NCBI GenBank assembly: GCA_014728435.1
Contig: WJLP01000105.1
Coordinates: 1-12,029 of the forward strand
Direction: 5' to 3'
DNA: 12,029 bases
Source of the DNA: Candidatus Uhrbacteria bacterium
GTDB lineage: Bacteria > Patescibacteriota > Patescibacteriia > 2-12-FULL-60-25
This document shows, piece after piece, positions 5,544-12,029 of the stretch. A program made the translations under genes and the position numbers. A model generated the notes under the pieces. That model did not search any database. It was given only the letters and a program-made list of their open reading frames with translations, and had not been told where the DNA came from. The first letter of the stretch is position 1. Each line of letters opens with the position of its first letter.

Positions 5544-6464
5544 ATGGATCTGACAAGTGTTATTGGGCATGGGGATGTGAAGAAAATGATGGAGCGCTGG
5601 GTTAAGGCGCCGGGATTTGCGTATTTGTTTAGCGGGCCGGCACATGTGGGTAAGGCGCTTTTGGCAGAACGTTTGGTGCGAGGTTTTGCGGATCATGATT
5701 TGGGGAGGCCTTTGGATACGCATCCGGATATCATAATTTCATTACCTGAAGAGGGTAAAAAAGAGATAGGGGTGAAAAGTTTGCGTGAGGCGCGTAATCG
5801 GTTGTATCAGAGCGCGCAAGCGGCGGATCGGGTGGTGATGTTTATACCCAAGTTGGATTGGTTAAATCAGGCGGGTTTTAATACTTTGCTTAAAGTGATG
5901 GAGGAACCACCGGCAGGAGCGGTATTTGTAACCGTTGCAGAGCAGTTATCGGCCATACCGGCCACGATTTTGAGCCGGGTTGTGCATGTGCCGCTTGGCA
6001 TTGTGCCGCGACAGGAGCTGGAAGACGGTCTGGTTGCCTTTGGCAGATCGCCGGAGGAGGCTAAGATGTTGGCGGAGGCTGCGCGTGGCAGGCCGGGTCT
6101 TGCAGTTAGCGCAGATACAAGAACGGAATATCGTGAAGCGGCGATGCGATTTGTGATGGAGAATAACTTGGGTCGGCGTTTGGCCGCTGTTGATGAAATA
6201 CGGCAAAAAGTTGAGACCGGGGAGGATCAGCGGGCTGAGTGGACGGACGCACTCGCGACATGCATGGATGCTATTCGTGAGAATATGGCGCGGGATAGAA
6301 AGAAGGCTTTGATACTTGGGCAGGGCGTAATTGACGCGTATAGGGCGCTAAACGGGCCGGTGGGGCCAAGGGTGATGCTGGAAGGGGCGGCGGTGCTGGC
6401 ACGGCAAGAAAGGCTGGAATTGCCGTCGGCTATGCCCGGGGCTTATCCATTATCGTTGAGATAA
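5544..6464 (+). CDS. holB: DNA polymerase III delta' subunit / clamp-loader AAA+ protein
   Basis: 306 aa, about the usual delta' length or slightly short. Delta' is the fixed wrench of the clamp loader that opens and places the beta sliding clamp during replication. The N-terminus has the family start (VIGHGDVKKMM), then a Walker-A-like GPAHVGKA (31-38), a Walker-B-position segment RVVMFIPKLDWLN (96-108), NTLLKVMEEPP (113-123) and the SR-containing sensor ILSRV (142-146), followed by the helical lid and collar. The four zinc cysteines of classical delta' are absent between the P-loop and Walker B, and the P-loop has Ala where Thr or Ser normally follows Lys, so ATP hydrolysis is unlikely, as is normal for delta'. 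A gamma/tau (DnaX) paralogue is less likely because of the length and the degenerate P-loop. Only a weak GGGGCGAG precedes the ATG. Confidence 0.85.
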   Translation: MDLTSVIGHGDVKKMMERWVKAPGFAYLFSGPAHVGKALLAERLVRGFADHDLGRPLDTHPDIIISLPEEGKKEIGVKSLREARNRLYQSAQAADRVVMFIPKLDWLNQAGFNTLLKVMEEPPAGAVFVTVAEQLSAIPATILSRVVHVPLGIVPRQELEDGLVAFGRSPEEAKMLAEAARGRPGLAVSADTRTEYREAAMRFVMENNLGRRLAAVDEIRQKVETGEDQRAEWTDALATCMDAIRENMARDRKKALILGQGVIDAYRALNGPVGPRVMLEGAAVLARQERLELPSAMPGAYPLSLR

Positions 6465-6494
6465 TAACCAAAAACCAAGCTCCAATCATCAATA

Positions 6495-6536
6495 AATAAC
6501 CAATAATCAATAACGCAATATTGGTGATTGGTTATT
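6495..6536 (+). repeat. Long A/T-rich inverted repeat upstream of the propeller gene
   Basis: The arms 6495-6512 and 6519-6536 pair over 18 positions with one mismatch and one wobble around a 6-nt loop (ACGCAA). There is no T-tract, so it is not a normal terminator. The downstream arm contains the probable -35 (TTGGTG, 6521-6526) of the next gene, so it may be an operator or a decayed palindromic repeat. The spacer 6465-6557 is built of CCAATAATCAAT-like words. Confidence 0.6.
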
Positions 6537-6549
6537 AGTGTTGTATAAT
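6521..6549 (+). promoter_or_regulatory. Promoter with perfect -10 giving a nearly leaderless message
   Basis: The -10 TATAAT (6544-6549) is a perfect match; a weak -35 TTGGTG (6521-6526) lies 17 bp upstream. The expected start near 6556 is two bases before the ATG at 6558, so the transcript would be leaderless or nearly so. This agrees with the lack of a Shine-Dalgarno sequence. Confidence 0.6.
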
Positions 6550-6557
6550 GTTTGTAT

Positions 6558-7646
6558 ATGAAAGAAAGACTGTCAAAAAATATACTTTGGATATTTGTTT
6601 TAATTTTAATTTTGCCTGTTTTGGGGCAGGGTTGTTTTGGAGGAGGTACACAGCAGACCGGGCCGAGCGGGCCTGATTTAGGTGTTTGGAAAACATCGGA
6701 CAGAGGGCAGAGCTGGGTGCATAAAAAGGCTTTTGTGGATGGGCCAACGCTTACGGCCGCGGCGGCTGATTTTGCGGTGCAATCGATTGATATAGATCCG
6801 CAGGACAGGCAGGCTTTGTATTTGGGAACCATGGATAACGGTTTGGTTTATTCTTATGACGGAGGCGATTCATGGAGCAGTTTTGATGCTTTGGAAGCCA
6901 CGGATGTGCGTGACGCGGCAGTGGATTCCAAGAATAAATGCATCATATATGCCATAAGCGAGAATAAGATTTATAAAACCGATACTTGCGGCAGAGATTG
7001 GGAAGTAGCGTTTTTTGACCCGCGCACAGACGTATCTTTTACGCAAATTATGGTGGATTGGTTTAATCCCACGATTATTTACGCGGGTACAACCGATGGA
7101 GATGTTTTTAAATCCACGGACGAGGGCGATTCTTGGACGGTAGTAAAGAGGGTTAATGCCAGCGTATCGTCGTTAAAGTTAAGTCCGCATGATTCGAGGT
7201 TGGTGTACGCGGGCACGGATGGTGACGGTATCTGGAAAAGTTTGGATGGCGGAATAACTTGGATACAAATCAGGAAAGAGTTTGGGGATATCGGCAATGC
7301 CAGGAGGGTAGTTGAGGTGGTGCCCGATCCATCGGATCCGAATTTGATATATTTGGTGCACCGTGACGGCATAGCCAAGTCGCCGGATCAGGGTTTGACT
7401 TGGGAGGCTTTGCCGCTGGTAACGGATATCGGTGAAAATAAAATTGCGGATTTGGCGATTGATGTGAACGAGCCGTCAAGAATGGTTTATACCGGGCCCA
7501 CGGCATTGGTGTTTACCAAAGACGCGGGTATGACATGGGAGGTTAAGGAATTGCCCACCACAAATCATGGCGCGGTTGTGAAGGTTGACCCGAGTGACGG
7601 TAATATTATTTATTTGGGAGTTTTACCGTCGAAGCGGCGCAGATAG
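6558..7646 (+). CDS. YCF48/BNR-type seven-Asp-box beta-propeller lipoprotein
   Basis: 362 aa from the ATG at 6558; an in-frame TTG at 6552 is less likely. The N-terminus is a basic-hydrophobic lipoprotein signal ending LGQG|C26, followed by a Gly/Gln/Thr-rich linker, so the protein should be tethered to the outer face of the cytoplasmic membrane. Seven Asp boxes (S/T-x-D-x-G-x-x-W) lie at about 47-53, 99-106, 141-148, 186-193, 228-235, 275-282 and 320-327, which suggests a seven-bladed propeller. Between them recurs a strand such as IYAGT, VYAGT or IYLG. Related proteins are usually annotated as photosystem II stability/assembly factor-like or sortilin/BNR proteins; in non-photosynthetic bacteria their role is unknown, probably binding to peptides or glycans. 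No sialidase catalytic set is apparent. It sits between holB and frr; the pairing may be positional only. Confidence 0.85.
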   Translation: MKERLSKNILWIFVLILILPVLGQGCFGGGTQQTGPSGPDLGVWKTSDRGQSWVHKKAFVDGPTLTAAAADFAVQSIDIDPQDRQALYLGTMDNGLVYSYDGGDSWSSFDALEATDVRDAAVDSKNKCIIYAISENKIYKTDTCGRDWEVAFFDPRTDVSFTQIMVDWFNPTIIYAGTTDGDVFKSTDEGDSWTVVKRVNASVSSLKLSPHDSRLVYAGTDGDGIWKSLDGGITWIQIRKEFGDIGNARRVVEVVPDPSDPNLIYLVHRDGIAKSPDQGLTWEALPLVTDIGENKIADLAIDVNEPSRMVYTGPTALVFTKDAGMTWEVKELPTTNHGAVVKVDPSDGNIIYLGVLPSKRRR

Positions 7647-7711
7647 TTTATTAAGCTTAATGCTTATCAAGTCCGTCAAGCTTGTTTTGGCGTATATTTG
7701 ATATCTTCGCA

Positions 7712-7740
7712 TTGACGAAAATGGCAAAATATTGCAAAAT
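7712..7740 (+). promoter_or_regulatory. Possible frr promoter with a 10-bp direct repeat
   Basis: TTGACG (7712-7717) and CAAAAT (7735-7740) are 17 bp apart and match the -35 and -10 consensus at 5 and 4 of 6 positions. GCAAAATA occurs twice, at 7724 and 7734, exactly 10 bp apart and overlapping the -10, which could be an operator on one helix face or chance in A/T-rich DNA. The start would fall near 7747, leaving a leader of about 8 nt. Confidence 0.4.
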
Positions 7741-7754
7741 AGGGTTAAAATTAT

Positions 7755-8309
7755 ATGTCAAATTATATTCAAGAAGCCGAGCAAGGCTTTGAACAAGCTC
7801 TGGAGCATTTTGCAAAAGAGCTGAAAAATTTACGCACCAACAGGGCAACCGCCGAATTGGTGGAAGATGTGAGGGTGGAGGCTTATGGCCAGAATATGGA
7901 GCTTAAAGGAGTGGCTTCAATTACCATTCCCGACGCAAAGACTATTCAGATTGAGCCATGGGATAAGAATTTGGTTAAAGATATTGAAAAGGCGCTTATG
8001 GGTTCGGGCTTGGGAATTACTCCCAAAGTGGCCGGCACGTCCATTCATTTGAATTTACCGCCCATGACAGAAGAAAACCGCAAAGAATTGGTTAAGCTTA
8101 TCGGTCAAAAAGAGGAGCAGGCCAGAATCAGCATCCGCAATTTGCGCGAGGAGGTTAGGGATCAGATTGTGAAAGATGAAAAAGCCAAAACAATATCGGA
8201 AGACGAGAAATACCAGGCGCAGGAGAAGTTGGATGAGGTGGTTGGCAAGTATAATAAAAAGATTGAAGAAATCGCCAAAGAAAAAGAGAAGGATGTGATG
8301 ACCATTTAA
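7755..8309 (+). CDS. frr: Ribosome recycling factor
   Basis: 184 aa, the normal length. RRF works with EF-G to split post-termination ribosomes in the cytoplasm and free them from mRNA and tRNA. Recognisable segments in order are LKNLRTNRATAELVEDVRVE in the first helix, YGQNMELKGVASITIPDAKTI at the start of the domain II beta region, IEKALMGSGLGITP, then LPPMTEENRKELVK and the arginine-rich IRNLREEVRD of the tRNA-mimic stem, ending with the ISEDEKYQAQEKLDE helix. The ATG has no clear Shine-Dalgarno (only AGGG 10 nt upstream). In many bacteria frr lies with tsf and pyrH; here it stands between a propeller lipoprotein and glyS, so the usual translation cluster is broken up. Confidence 0.96.
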   Translation: MSNYIQEAEQGFEQALEHFAKELKNLRTNRATAELVEDVRVEAYGQNMELKGVASITIPDAKTIQIEPWDKNLVKDIEKALMGSGLGITPKVAGTSIHLNLPPMTEENRKELVKLIGQKEEQARISIRNLREEVRDQIVKDEKAKTISEDEKYQAQEKLDEVVGKYNKKIEEIAKEKEKDVMTI

Positions 8310-8312
8310 CTA

Positions 8313-8363
8313 AATTAGAAATTACCGCTAAAGGCGGTCAAGAGCAAGTGGTAATTAGAAATT
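8313..8363 (+). repeat. Direct repeat in the frr-glyS spacer
   Basis: AATTAGAAATT occurs at 8313-8323 and 8353-8363, exactly 40 bp apart. A weak hairpin ACCGC/GCGGT (8324-8328/8334-8338) and inverted AATTACC/GGTAATT words lie between or overlap. No T-tract follows. This resembles the AATTA-type spacer filler seen elsewhere in the window. Confidence 0.5.
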
Positions 8364-8425
8364 GAATTTGTTTACTTAGTGAGTTTGCTATTTGCCTACT
8401 GTTAATCGATGATTTGTGAGGATTT

Positions 8426-9790
8426 ATGCAAAAAAAAGAGAATAAAATGGAAAAGTTGGTGTCGCTCGCTAAAAGGCGGGGATTTGTTTATCCGGGATCA
8501 GAGATTTACGGCGGATTGGCAAATACTTGGGATTATGGCCCGTATGGCGTGCAATTGAAGAAAAACATCATTGATGCCTGGTGGCGAAGGTTCGTGGAGA
8601 ATCGCTTGGATATGGTTGGTATGGATTCGGCGATTTTTATGAATCCCAAAGTGTGGGAGGCGTCCGGGCACGTGGATAATTTTACGGATCCGCTGGTTGA
8701 TTGCAAAGAATGTAAAGAAAGGTTTAGGGCGGATCATTTGGCCGAGGAGAATGGCGTGGCTTTGGATGAGGTAGCTAAATTGCCCTGTCCGAATTGCAAG
8801 GGCGAGCTGACCGAGCCCAGGACTTTTAATTTGATGTTTGAAACGCATATCGGGCCGGTGAGTTCTGATAATAAACCGGTTTACTTGCGGGGTGAGATTG
8901 CGCAGGGAATGTTTGTTAACTTTAAGAATGTAATTGATACGATGCGCATGAAATTGCCGTTTGGCATCGCGCAGTATGGTAAAGCGTTTCGCAATGAGAT
9001 TACGGCCGGGAATTATCTTTTTCGGCAGATTGAATTTAATTTGATGGAGTTTGAATACTTTATCGCGCCGCCGAAAAGTGATGAGGACTGGCAAAAAGTG
9101 TTTGAAGAGTGGCTCGGTGAGATGAAAGAGTGGATCAGGTCGCTTGGCATTAAGGATGATGAGGTTTACTTTCACGAAATTGAGGGTGATGATTTGGCGC
9201 ATTATTCCAAGCGCACGGTTGATATTGAATACCATTATCCTTTCGGTTTGAAGGAGCTTTACGGCTTGGCGTATCGTACCGATCATGATTTGAAAAATCA
9301 TATGGAGGCATCCGGAGCTGATATGCGCTATACGGATCCAAATACGGGTGAGAAATATTTGCCGCATGTGATTGAGCCGTCTTTTGGCATTGACAGGACT
9401 TTTTTGGCCACAATACTTAGCGCGTATGACGAAGAGGAAGCGCCAACCGCGAATGATGGCGAGGTGGAAACAAGAGTTGTGATGCGATTGCCCAAGCATT
9501 TGGCGCCGGTGCAAGTTGCGGTTTTGCCACTTTCGAAAAAAGAGCCGTTGCAAGTAAAAGCCAAGGAAATCGCGAAAGCAATAGGGCAAAAACAGCGTAT
9601 AGAATATGATGAATCGGGGTCGATTGGTAAAAGATACCGCAGGCAGGACGAGATAGGGACTCCGTATTGCGTGACTGTGGATTTTGATACTTTGGAGGAT
9701 GGGGCGGTGACAGTACGCGACAGGGATACCATGAGGCAGGACAGGGTCGCCATTGTGGAGCTGTACGATTGGCTGGCGCGGAATTTATAA
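8426..9790 (+). CDS. glyS: Glycyl-tRNA synthetase, single-chain class II type
   Basis: 454 aa; charges tRNA-Gly with glycine in the cytoplasm. This is the single-chain dimeric type (also written glyQS) found in Gram-positives, archaea and eukaryotes, not the alpha2beta2 bacterial form. In order: RRGFVYPGSEIYGG (17-30), DYGPYGVQLKKNI with motif 1 (36-48), a CxxC...CxxC zinc-ribbon-like insertion (C93, C96, C121, C124), the PRTFNLMF segment (131-138), RGEIAQGMFVNF (155-166), motif 2 around FRNEI...FRQIEF (188-204), DIEYHYPFG (266-274), motif 3 EPSFGIDRTF (317-326), and a C-terminal anticodon-binding domain (from about 355) with YDESGSIGKRYRRQDEIGTPYC. The ATG at 8426 has GAGG only 4 nt upstream; ATG 8447, seven codons later, is an alternative start and matches the usual family N-terminus as well. 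Confidence 0.96.
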   Translation: MQKKENKMEKLVSLAKRRGFVYPGSEIYGGLANTWDYGPYGVQLKKNIIDAWWRRFVENRLDMVGMDSAIFMNPKVWEASGHVDNFTDPLVDCKECKERFRADHLAEENGVALDEVAKLPCPNCKGELTEPRTFNLMFETHIGPVSSDNKPVYLRGEIAQGMFVNFKNVIDTMRMKLPFGIAQYGKAFRNEITAGNYLFRQIEFNLMEFEYFIAPPKSDEDWQKVFEEWLGEMKEWIRSLGIKDDEVYFHEIEGDDLAHYSKRTVDIEYHYPFGLKELYGLAYRTDHDLKNHMEASGADMRYTDPNTGEKYLPHVIEPSFGIDRTFLATILSAYDEEEAPTANDGEVETRVVMRLPKHLAPVQVAVLPLSKKEPLQVKAKEIAKAIGQKQRIEYDESGSIGKRYRRQDEIGTPYCVTVDFDTLEDGAVTVRDRDTMRQDRVAIVELYDWLARNL

Positions 9791-9814
9791 AATTAGCTCT
9801 TACCAATAATTATA

Positions 9815-9863
9815 ATCAATTATTTTTAAATTACTATCAATTACAATAAATTATCATCAGTTA
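9815..9863 (+). repeat. ATCA(A/G)TTA repeated at about 20-bp intervals
   Basis: ATCAATTA at 9815 and 9836 and ATCAGTTA at 9856 recur at 21- and 20-bp spacing in the A/T-rich spacer before the peptidase gene, about two helical turns apart. They could be a triple operator upstream of the -10-like TATGAT at 9877-9882, or a worn tandem repeat. Confidence 0.45.
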
Positions 9864-9876
9864 TTATTAATGAGTG

Positions 9877-9882
9877 TATGAT
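9877..9882 (+). promoter_or_regulatory. -10 box of the peptidase-tpiA unit
   Basis: TATGAT (5 of 6 consensus) lies 15 nt before the ATG at 9898 and sits in a TGTAT(A/G)ATGTT context also found at the promoter before the propeller gene (6542-6552). No good -35 is visible. The predicted leader is about 9 nt, again without a Shine-Dalgarno. Confidence 0.4.
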
Positions 9883-9897
9883 GTTAAGCGCTTAGTT

Positions 9898-11181
9898 ATG
9901 CAAAAAGTTAAAAGCAAAAAATTAAAAAACGGCATGCGATTGATTATGGTTCCCAGAGAGGGCGCGAGATCCATGACTCTTTTGGCGCTTGCCAAAGTCG
10001 GTTCGCGCTATGAAACGCCCGGGATTAACGGGGCGGCGCATTTTGTTGAGCACATGATGTTTAAGGGGACTCCCAAGCGGCCGTCAACGTTGGATATCTC
10101 CAAAGAATTAGACAGGTACGGGGCGGAATATAATGCTTATACGGGCAAGGATGTTACAGGTTATTATATTAAAATGGCGGCGGAACACACGGACACGGCC
10201 ATTGATATGCTGTATGATATGTTGTTTCATTCCAAGTTTGAGAAAGAAGAGGTGGAAAGGGAGAGAACAGTGATTTTGGAAGAGATTAACATGTATGAGG
10301 ATAACCCGCGCGATCATATCGCGGATATGCTGGAAGCATCGTTATTTGCGGGTTCGTCTTTGGGGATGGATATCGCAGGGACGCGCAAGACGGTTAAGGC
10401 AATTAAGCGCAAGGATTTGCAGGATTTTCATCATCGCTATTATATACCGGAAAGGATGACTGTGGTTTTGGCGGGCAAGATCGAACCCGGAGTCGTAAAA
10501 AAGTTTGAAAAGACTTTTGGCTCGGTTGCGGACAGAAAAGAGCGAAAGGATAATTTATTCGCTTGTTACAAGGTGCCTAAAAAGGTTAAAAAACCGGTTG
10601 CTTTTCAGAAAAAAGATACGGAACAGGTGCAGTTGGCATTTGGTTTTTATGGCTATGCTTACGGGCATAAAGACAGGAATGCGGCTACTTTGTTGTCGCT
10701 GATTTTGGGTGGCGGGATGTCGTCGCGTTTATTTACGCAGATAAGGGAAAGGCGAGGTTTATGTTACGCGATCAGGGCGGCTCATGAGTCTTTGGAAGAT
10801 ACCGGGGTCTTGACTATTTGGGCTGGATTAGATAAGACAAGGCTAGGAGAAGCCGTAAAAGCAATTTATGACGAACTTAATTTGCTTGTACAGGAAGCTG
10901 TGGACAGCGACGAATTGCAGAGGGCCAAAGAAAATGTGAAAGGCAGTTTGGCGCTAGCGCTTGAGGATACGGCGGCGCAGGCAAGATGGTATGGCTGGGG
11001 CTGGAATTATGAGCAAAAGCTGGAAACTCCGGAGCAGAAAATAAAACAGATTAACGAGGTTAAGCCGGCGGATATCAAGCGAGTCGCGCGTATGATGTTG
11101 AATCCCAATAAAATGGTGGGCGCGGCTATCGGACCAATCGCTTCAAAAGAAAAATTTGCGAAAATTATTGACTGGAAATAA
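9898..11181 (+). CDS. M16 family zinc metallopeptidase (insulinase/processing-peptidase-like)
   Basis: 427 aa from the ATG at 9898; a GTG eight codons upstream (9874) is possible but overlaps the probable -10 box. The inverted zinc motif HFVEH is at 48-52, with the third ligand Glu expected at E128 or E129 in the segment VILEEI. The active-site half is followed by a second M16-type half (about 170-427) with GGGMSSRLFTQIRERRGLCY (271-290), whose Arg/Tyr pair normally binds substrate. The length of about 430 residues fits the M16B group, which works as a homodimer or heterodimer. There is no signal peptide, so it is probably cytoplasmic and degrades peptides. The stop lies 8 nt before the tpiA ATG, indicating co-transcription. 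The physiological substrate cannot be inferred. Confidence 0.93.
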   Translation: MQKVKSKKLKNGMRLIMVPREGARSMTLLALAKVGSRYETPGINGAAHFVEHMMFKGTPKRPSTLDISKELDRYGAEYNAYTGKDVTGYYIKMAAEHTDTAIDMLYDMLFHSKFEKEEVERERTVILEEINMYEDNPRDHIADMLEASLFAGSSLGMDIAGTRKTVKAIKRKDLQDFHHRYYIPERMTVVLAGKIEPGVVKKFEKTFGSVADRKERKDNLFACYKVPKKVKKPVAFQKKDTEQVQLAFGFYGYAYGHKDRNAATLLSLILGGGMSSRLFTQIRERRGLCYAIRAAHESLEDTGVLTIWAGLDKTRLGEAVKAIYDELNLLVQEAVDSDELQRAKENVKGSLALALEDTAAQARWYGWGWNYEQKLETPEQKIKQINEVKPADIKRVARMMLNPNKMVGAAIGPIASKEKFAKIIDWK

Positions 11182-11189
11182 TTTAAACT

Positions 11190-11948
11190 ATGAATCCTTT
11201 ACTTATCGCCAACTGGAAAATGCATTACGGCCCCATTAAAGCGGGGGGCTGGGTTAGAGCTTTCAGGCGCGAGCGTTTGCCGAAGGATGTTGATATCGCG
11301 GTTGCCGTACCGCATGTTTCATTGGCGGCGGCGCGCGCTTCTTTGGGTAGGGCTTCCATACCTTCGCTTGCGGCTCAGGACGTTTTTTGGGAGCAGGACG
11401 GACCATATACGGGTGAAGTATCAGCTTCCATGCTGGAGGAGTTTGGGGTTCAATATTGCTTGGTGGGGCACAGTGAACGCAGGAATCATTTGGATGAAAG
11501 TAACGACATGGTGGCAAAAAAAGCCGCGGCTTTGCAAAAACAGGGTATTGTTCCGGTAATTTGCGTTGGTGAAACCGCGGCACAGTTTAAGAAAAAAGAG
11601 ACGAATAAAGTTTTGCGCCAACAGACTACGGCCGCAATCGCCAAGCTTGATAAAGAATCAAAAATTCCATTTGTATTTGCTTATGAACCGATTTGGGCGA
11701 TTGGTAGCGGCAAGGCTTGTCCGTCGCAAAGGGCCAGAGAGGCGCATGAAGTGATCAGGGGGGTAATTGTAAAGAAAATGGATAAGACGATTGCCGGAAA
11801 TACAAAAATTTTATATGGAGGATCCGTGGATCCAAACAATATCAGTGAATATATTACCACAACCGGCATAGACGGGGCGTTGGTGGGGGGAGCGTCGTTG
11901 GATCCGCGCGTGTTTGGCCTATTGTGCCGAACAGCTGTTCCCAGCTAA
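11190..11948 (+). CDS. tpiA: Triosephosphate isomerase
   Basis: 252 aa, full length. It interconverts dihydroxyacetone phosphate and glyceraldehyde 3-phosphate in glycolysis and gluconeogenesis, in the cytoplasm. Substrate-binding N8 and K10 are in LIANWKMH, the electrophile H94 in CLVGHSERR (90-98), the catalytic base E166 in YEPIWAIGSGKA (165-176, the flexible loop 6), and the phosphate-binding YGGSV (209-213) and GALVGGASL (229-237) close the barrel. All catalytic residues are present, so the enzyme should be active. There is no Shine-Dalgarno before the ATG; translation is probably coupled to the peptidase gene 8 nt upstream. Confidence 0.97.
   Translation: MNPLLIANWKMHYGPIKAGGWVRAFRRERLPKDVDIAVAVPHVSLAAARASLGRASIPSLAAQDVFWEQDGPYTGEVSASMLEEFGVQYCLVGHSERRNHLDESNDMVAKKAAALQKQGIVPVICVGETAAQFKKKETNKVLRQQTTAAIAKLDKESKIPFVFAYEPIWAIGSGKACPSQRAREAHEVIRGVIVKKMDKTIAGNTKILYGGSVDPNNISEYITTTGIDGALVGGASLDPRVFGLLCRTAVPS
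11928..11941 (+). promoter_or_regulatory. LexA/DinR-like palindrome in the tpiA 3' end
   Basis: CGAACAGCTGTTCC contains the perfect 12-bp palindrome GAACAGCTGTTC and, from memory, fits the Gram-positive SOS-box consensus (CGAACRNRYGTTYC) at 13 of 14 positions. It ends 8 bp before the ATG of the next gene. It lies inside tpiA codons, so it may be chance. Confidence 0.3.
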
Positions 11949-11949
11949 C

Positions 11950-12029
11950 ATGGATCAAATATTTATTTGGATAGCTTTTGGCATCGCGGGTTTGTGCTTA
12001 GCGACGGTTTTATTTTTGTTTTTCAAGCA
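11950..12029 (+). CDS. N-terminus of a membrane protein (partial, unidentified)
   Basis: The ATG lies 1 nt after the tpiA stop codon. The 26 readable residues start MDQIFIWIAFGIAGLCL and form one N-terminal transmembrane helix with no cleavage site before the window ends. Close packing behind tpiA suggests translational coupling. A single short N-terminal anchor occurs in many families, for example RmuC-like proteins or membrane pyrophosphatases, so no family is assigned. Confidence 0.7.
   Translation, partial: MDQIFIWIAFGIAGLCLATVLFLFFK

Noticed and set aside
7652..7684. Terminator after the propeller gene
   Set aside because: TAAGC/GCTTA and CAAG/CTTG stems are only 4-5 bp and are followed by at most four T.
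8498..9589. 363-residue open frame on the minus strand
   Set aside because: It lies entirely inside glyS, whose motifs are unmistakable, and has no recognisable domain or ribosome binding site.
712..11948. Recoded TGA (Gly), as in Gracilibacteria
   Set aside because: Genes B and C end in TGA at sensible positions followed by terminators, and complete genes contain no in-frame TGA.

Overview
The window looks like a chromosomal segment from an uncultured bacterium, most likely a member of the Patescibacteria/CPR (Parcubacteria-like). This is inferred from the small standalone housekeeping genes, a compact HolB with no zinc cysteines, a seven-Asp-box propeller lipoprotein of a kind I associate with Parcubacteria, short or absent 5' leaders, and A/T-rich spacers full of AATTA/CCAATAATC-type repeats. 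No rRNA or other phylogenetic marker was analysed, so this is a reading and not a proof. All genes are on the + strand and use the standard code.

Layout. Positions 1-78 probably hold the last codons of a membrane protein, followed by a terminator at 225-249. From 373 a near-consensus promoter opens a leader of about 300 nt with five consecutive stem-loops, ending just before gene A. Genes A (712-1947), B (2176-3870) and C (4126-5436) form a visibly GC-richer block of exported, cysteine-rich proteins. A and C share one architecture: signal peptide, Cys-rich head, coiled coil, and a C-terminal beta domain readable as eight strands. B is a lipoprotein with a collagen-like Gly linker, MopE-type metal-binding repeats and an unrecognised C-terminal domain. 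A run of hairpins separates A from B. B ends at a strong terminator, C has its own promoter, and C ends at one strong and one possible terminator.

From 5544 the sequence changes to an ordinary housekeeping series: DNA polymerase III delta' (holB), a seven-Asp-box beta-propeller lipoprotein, ribosome recycling factor (frr), single-chain glycyl-tRNA synthetase (glyS), an M16 zinc peptidase, triosephosphate isomerase (tpiA), and the start of a membrane protein running off the end. The tpiA start lies 8 nt after the peptidase stop, and the next ATG lies 1 nt after the tpiA stop, so those three are probably co-transcribed.

The most interesting part is the 0.4-5.5 kb block. It encodes three secreted, disulfide-rich proteins with strong Shine-Dalgarno sites, flanked by unusually structured non-coding DNA, inside a chromosome whose other genes mostly lack such sites. 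It reads as a possible acquired or specialised cell-surface module. The two barrel-like domains are hard to reconcile with a host thought to lack a classical outer membrane.
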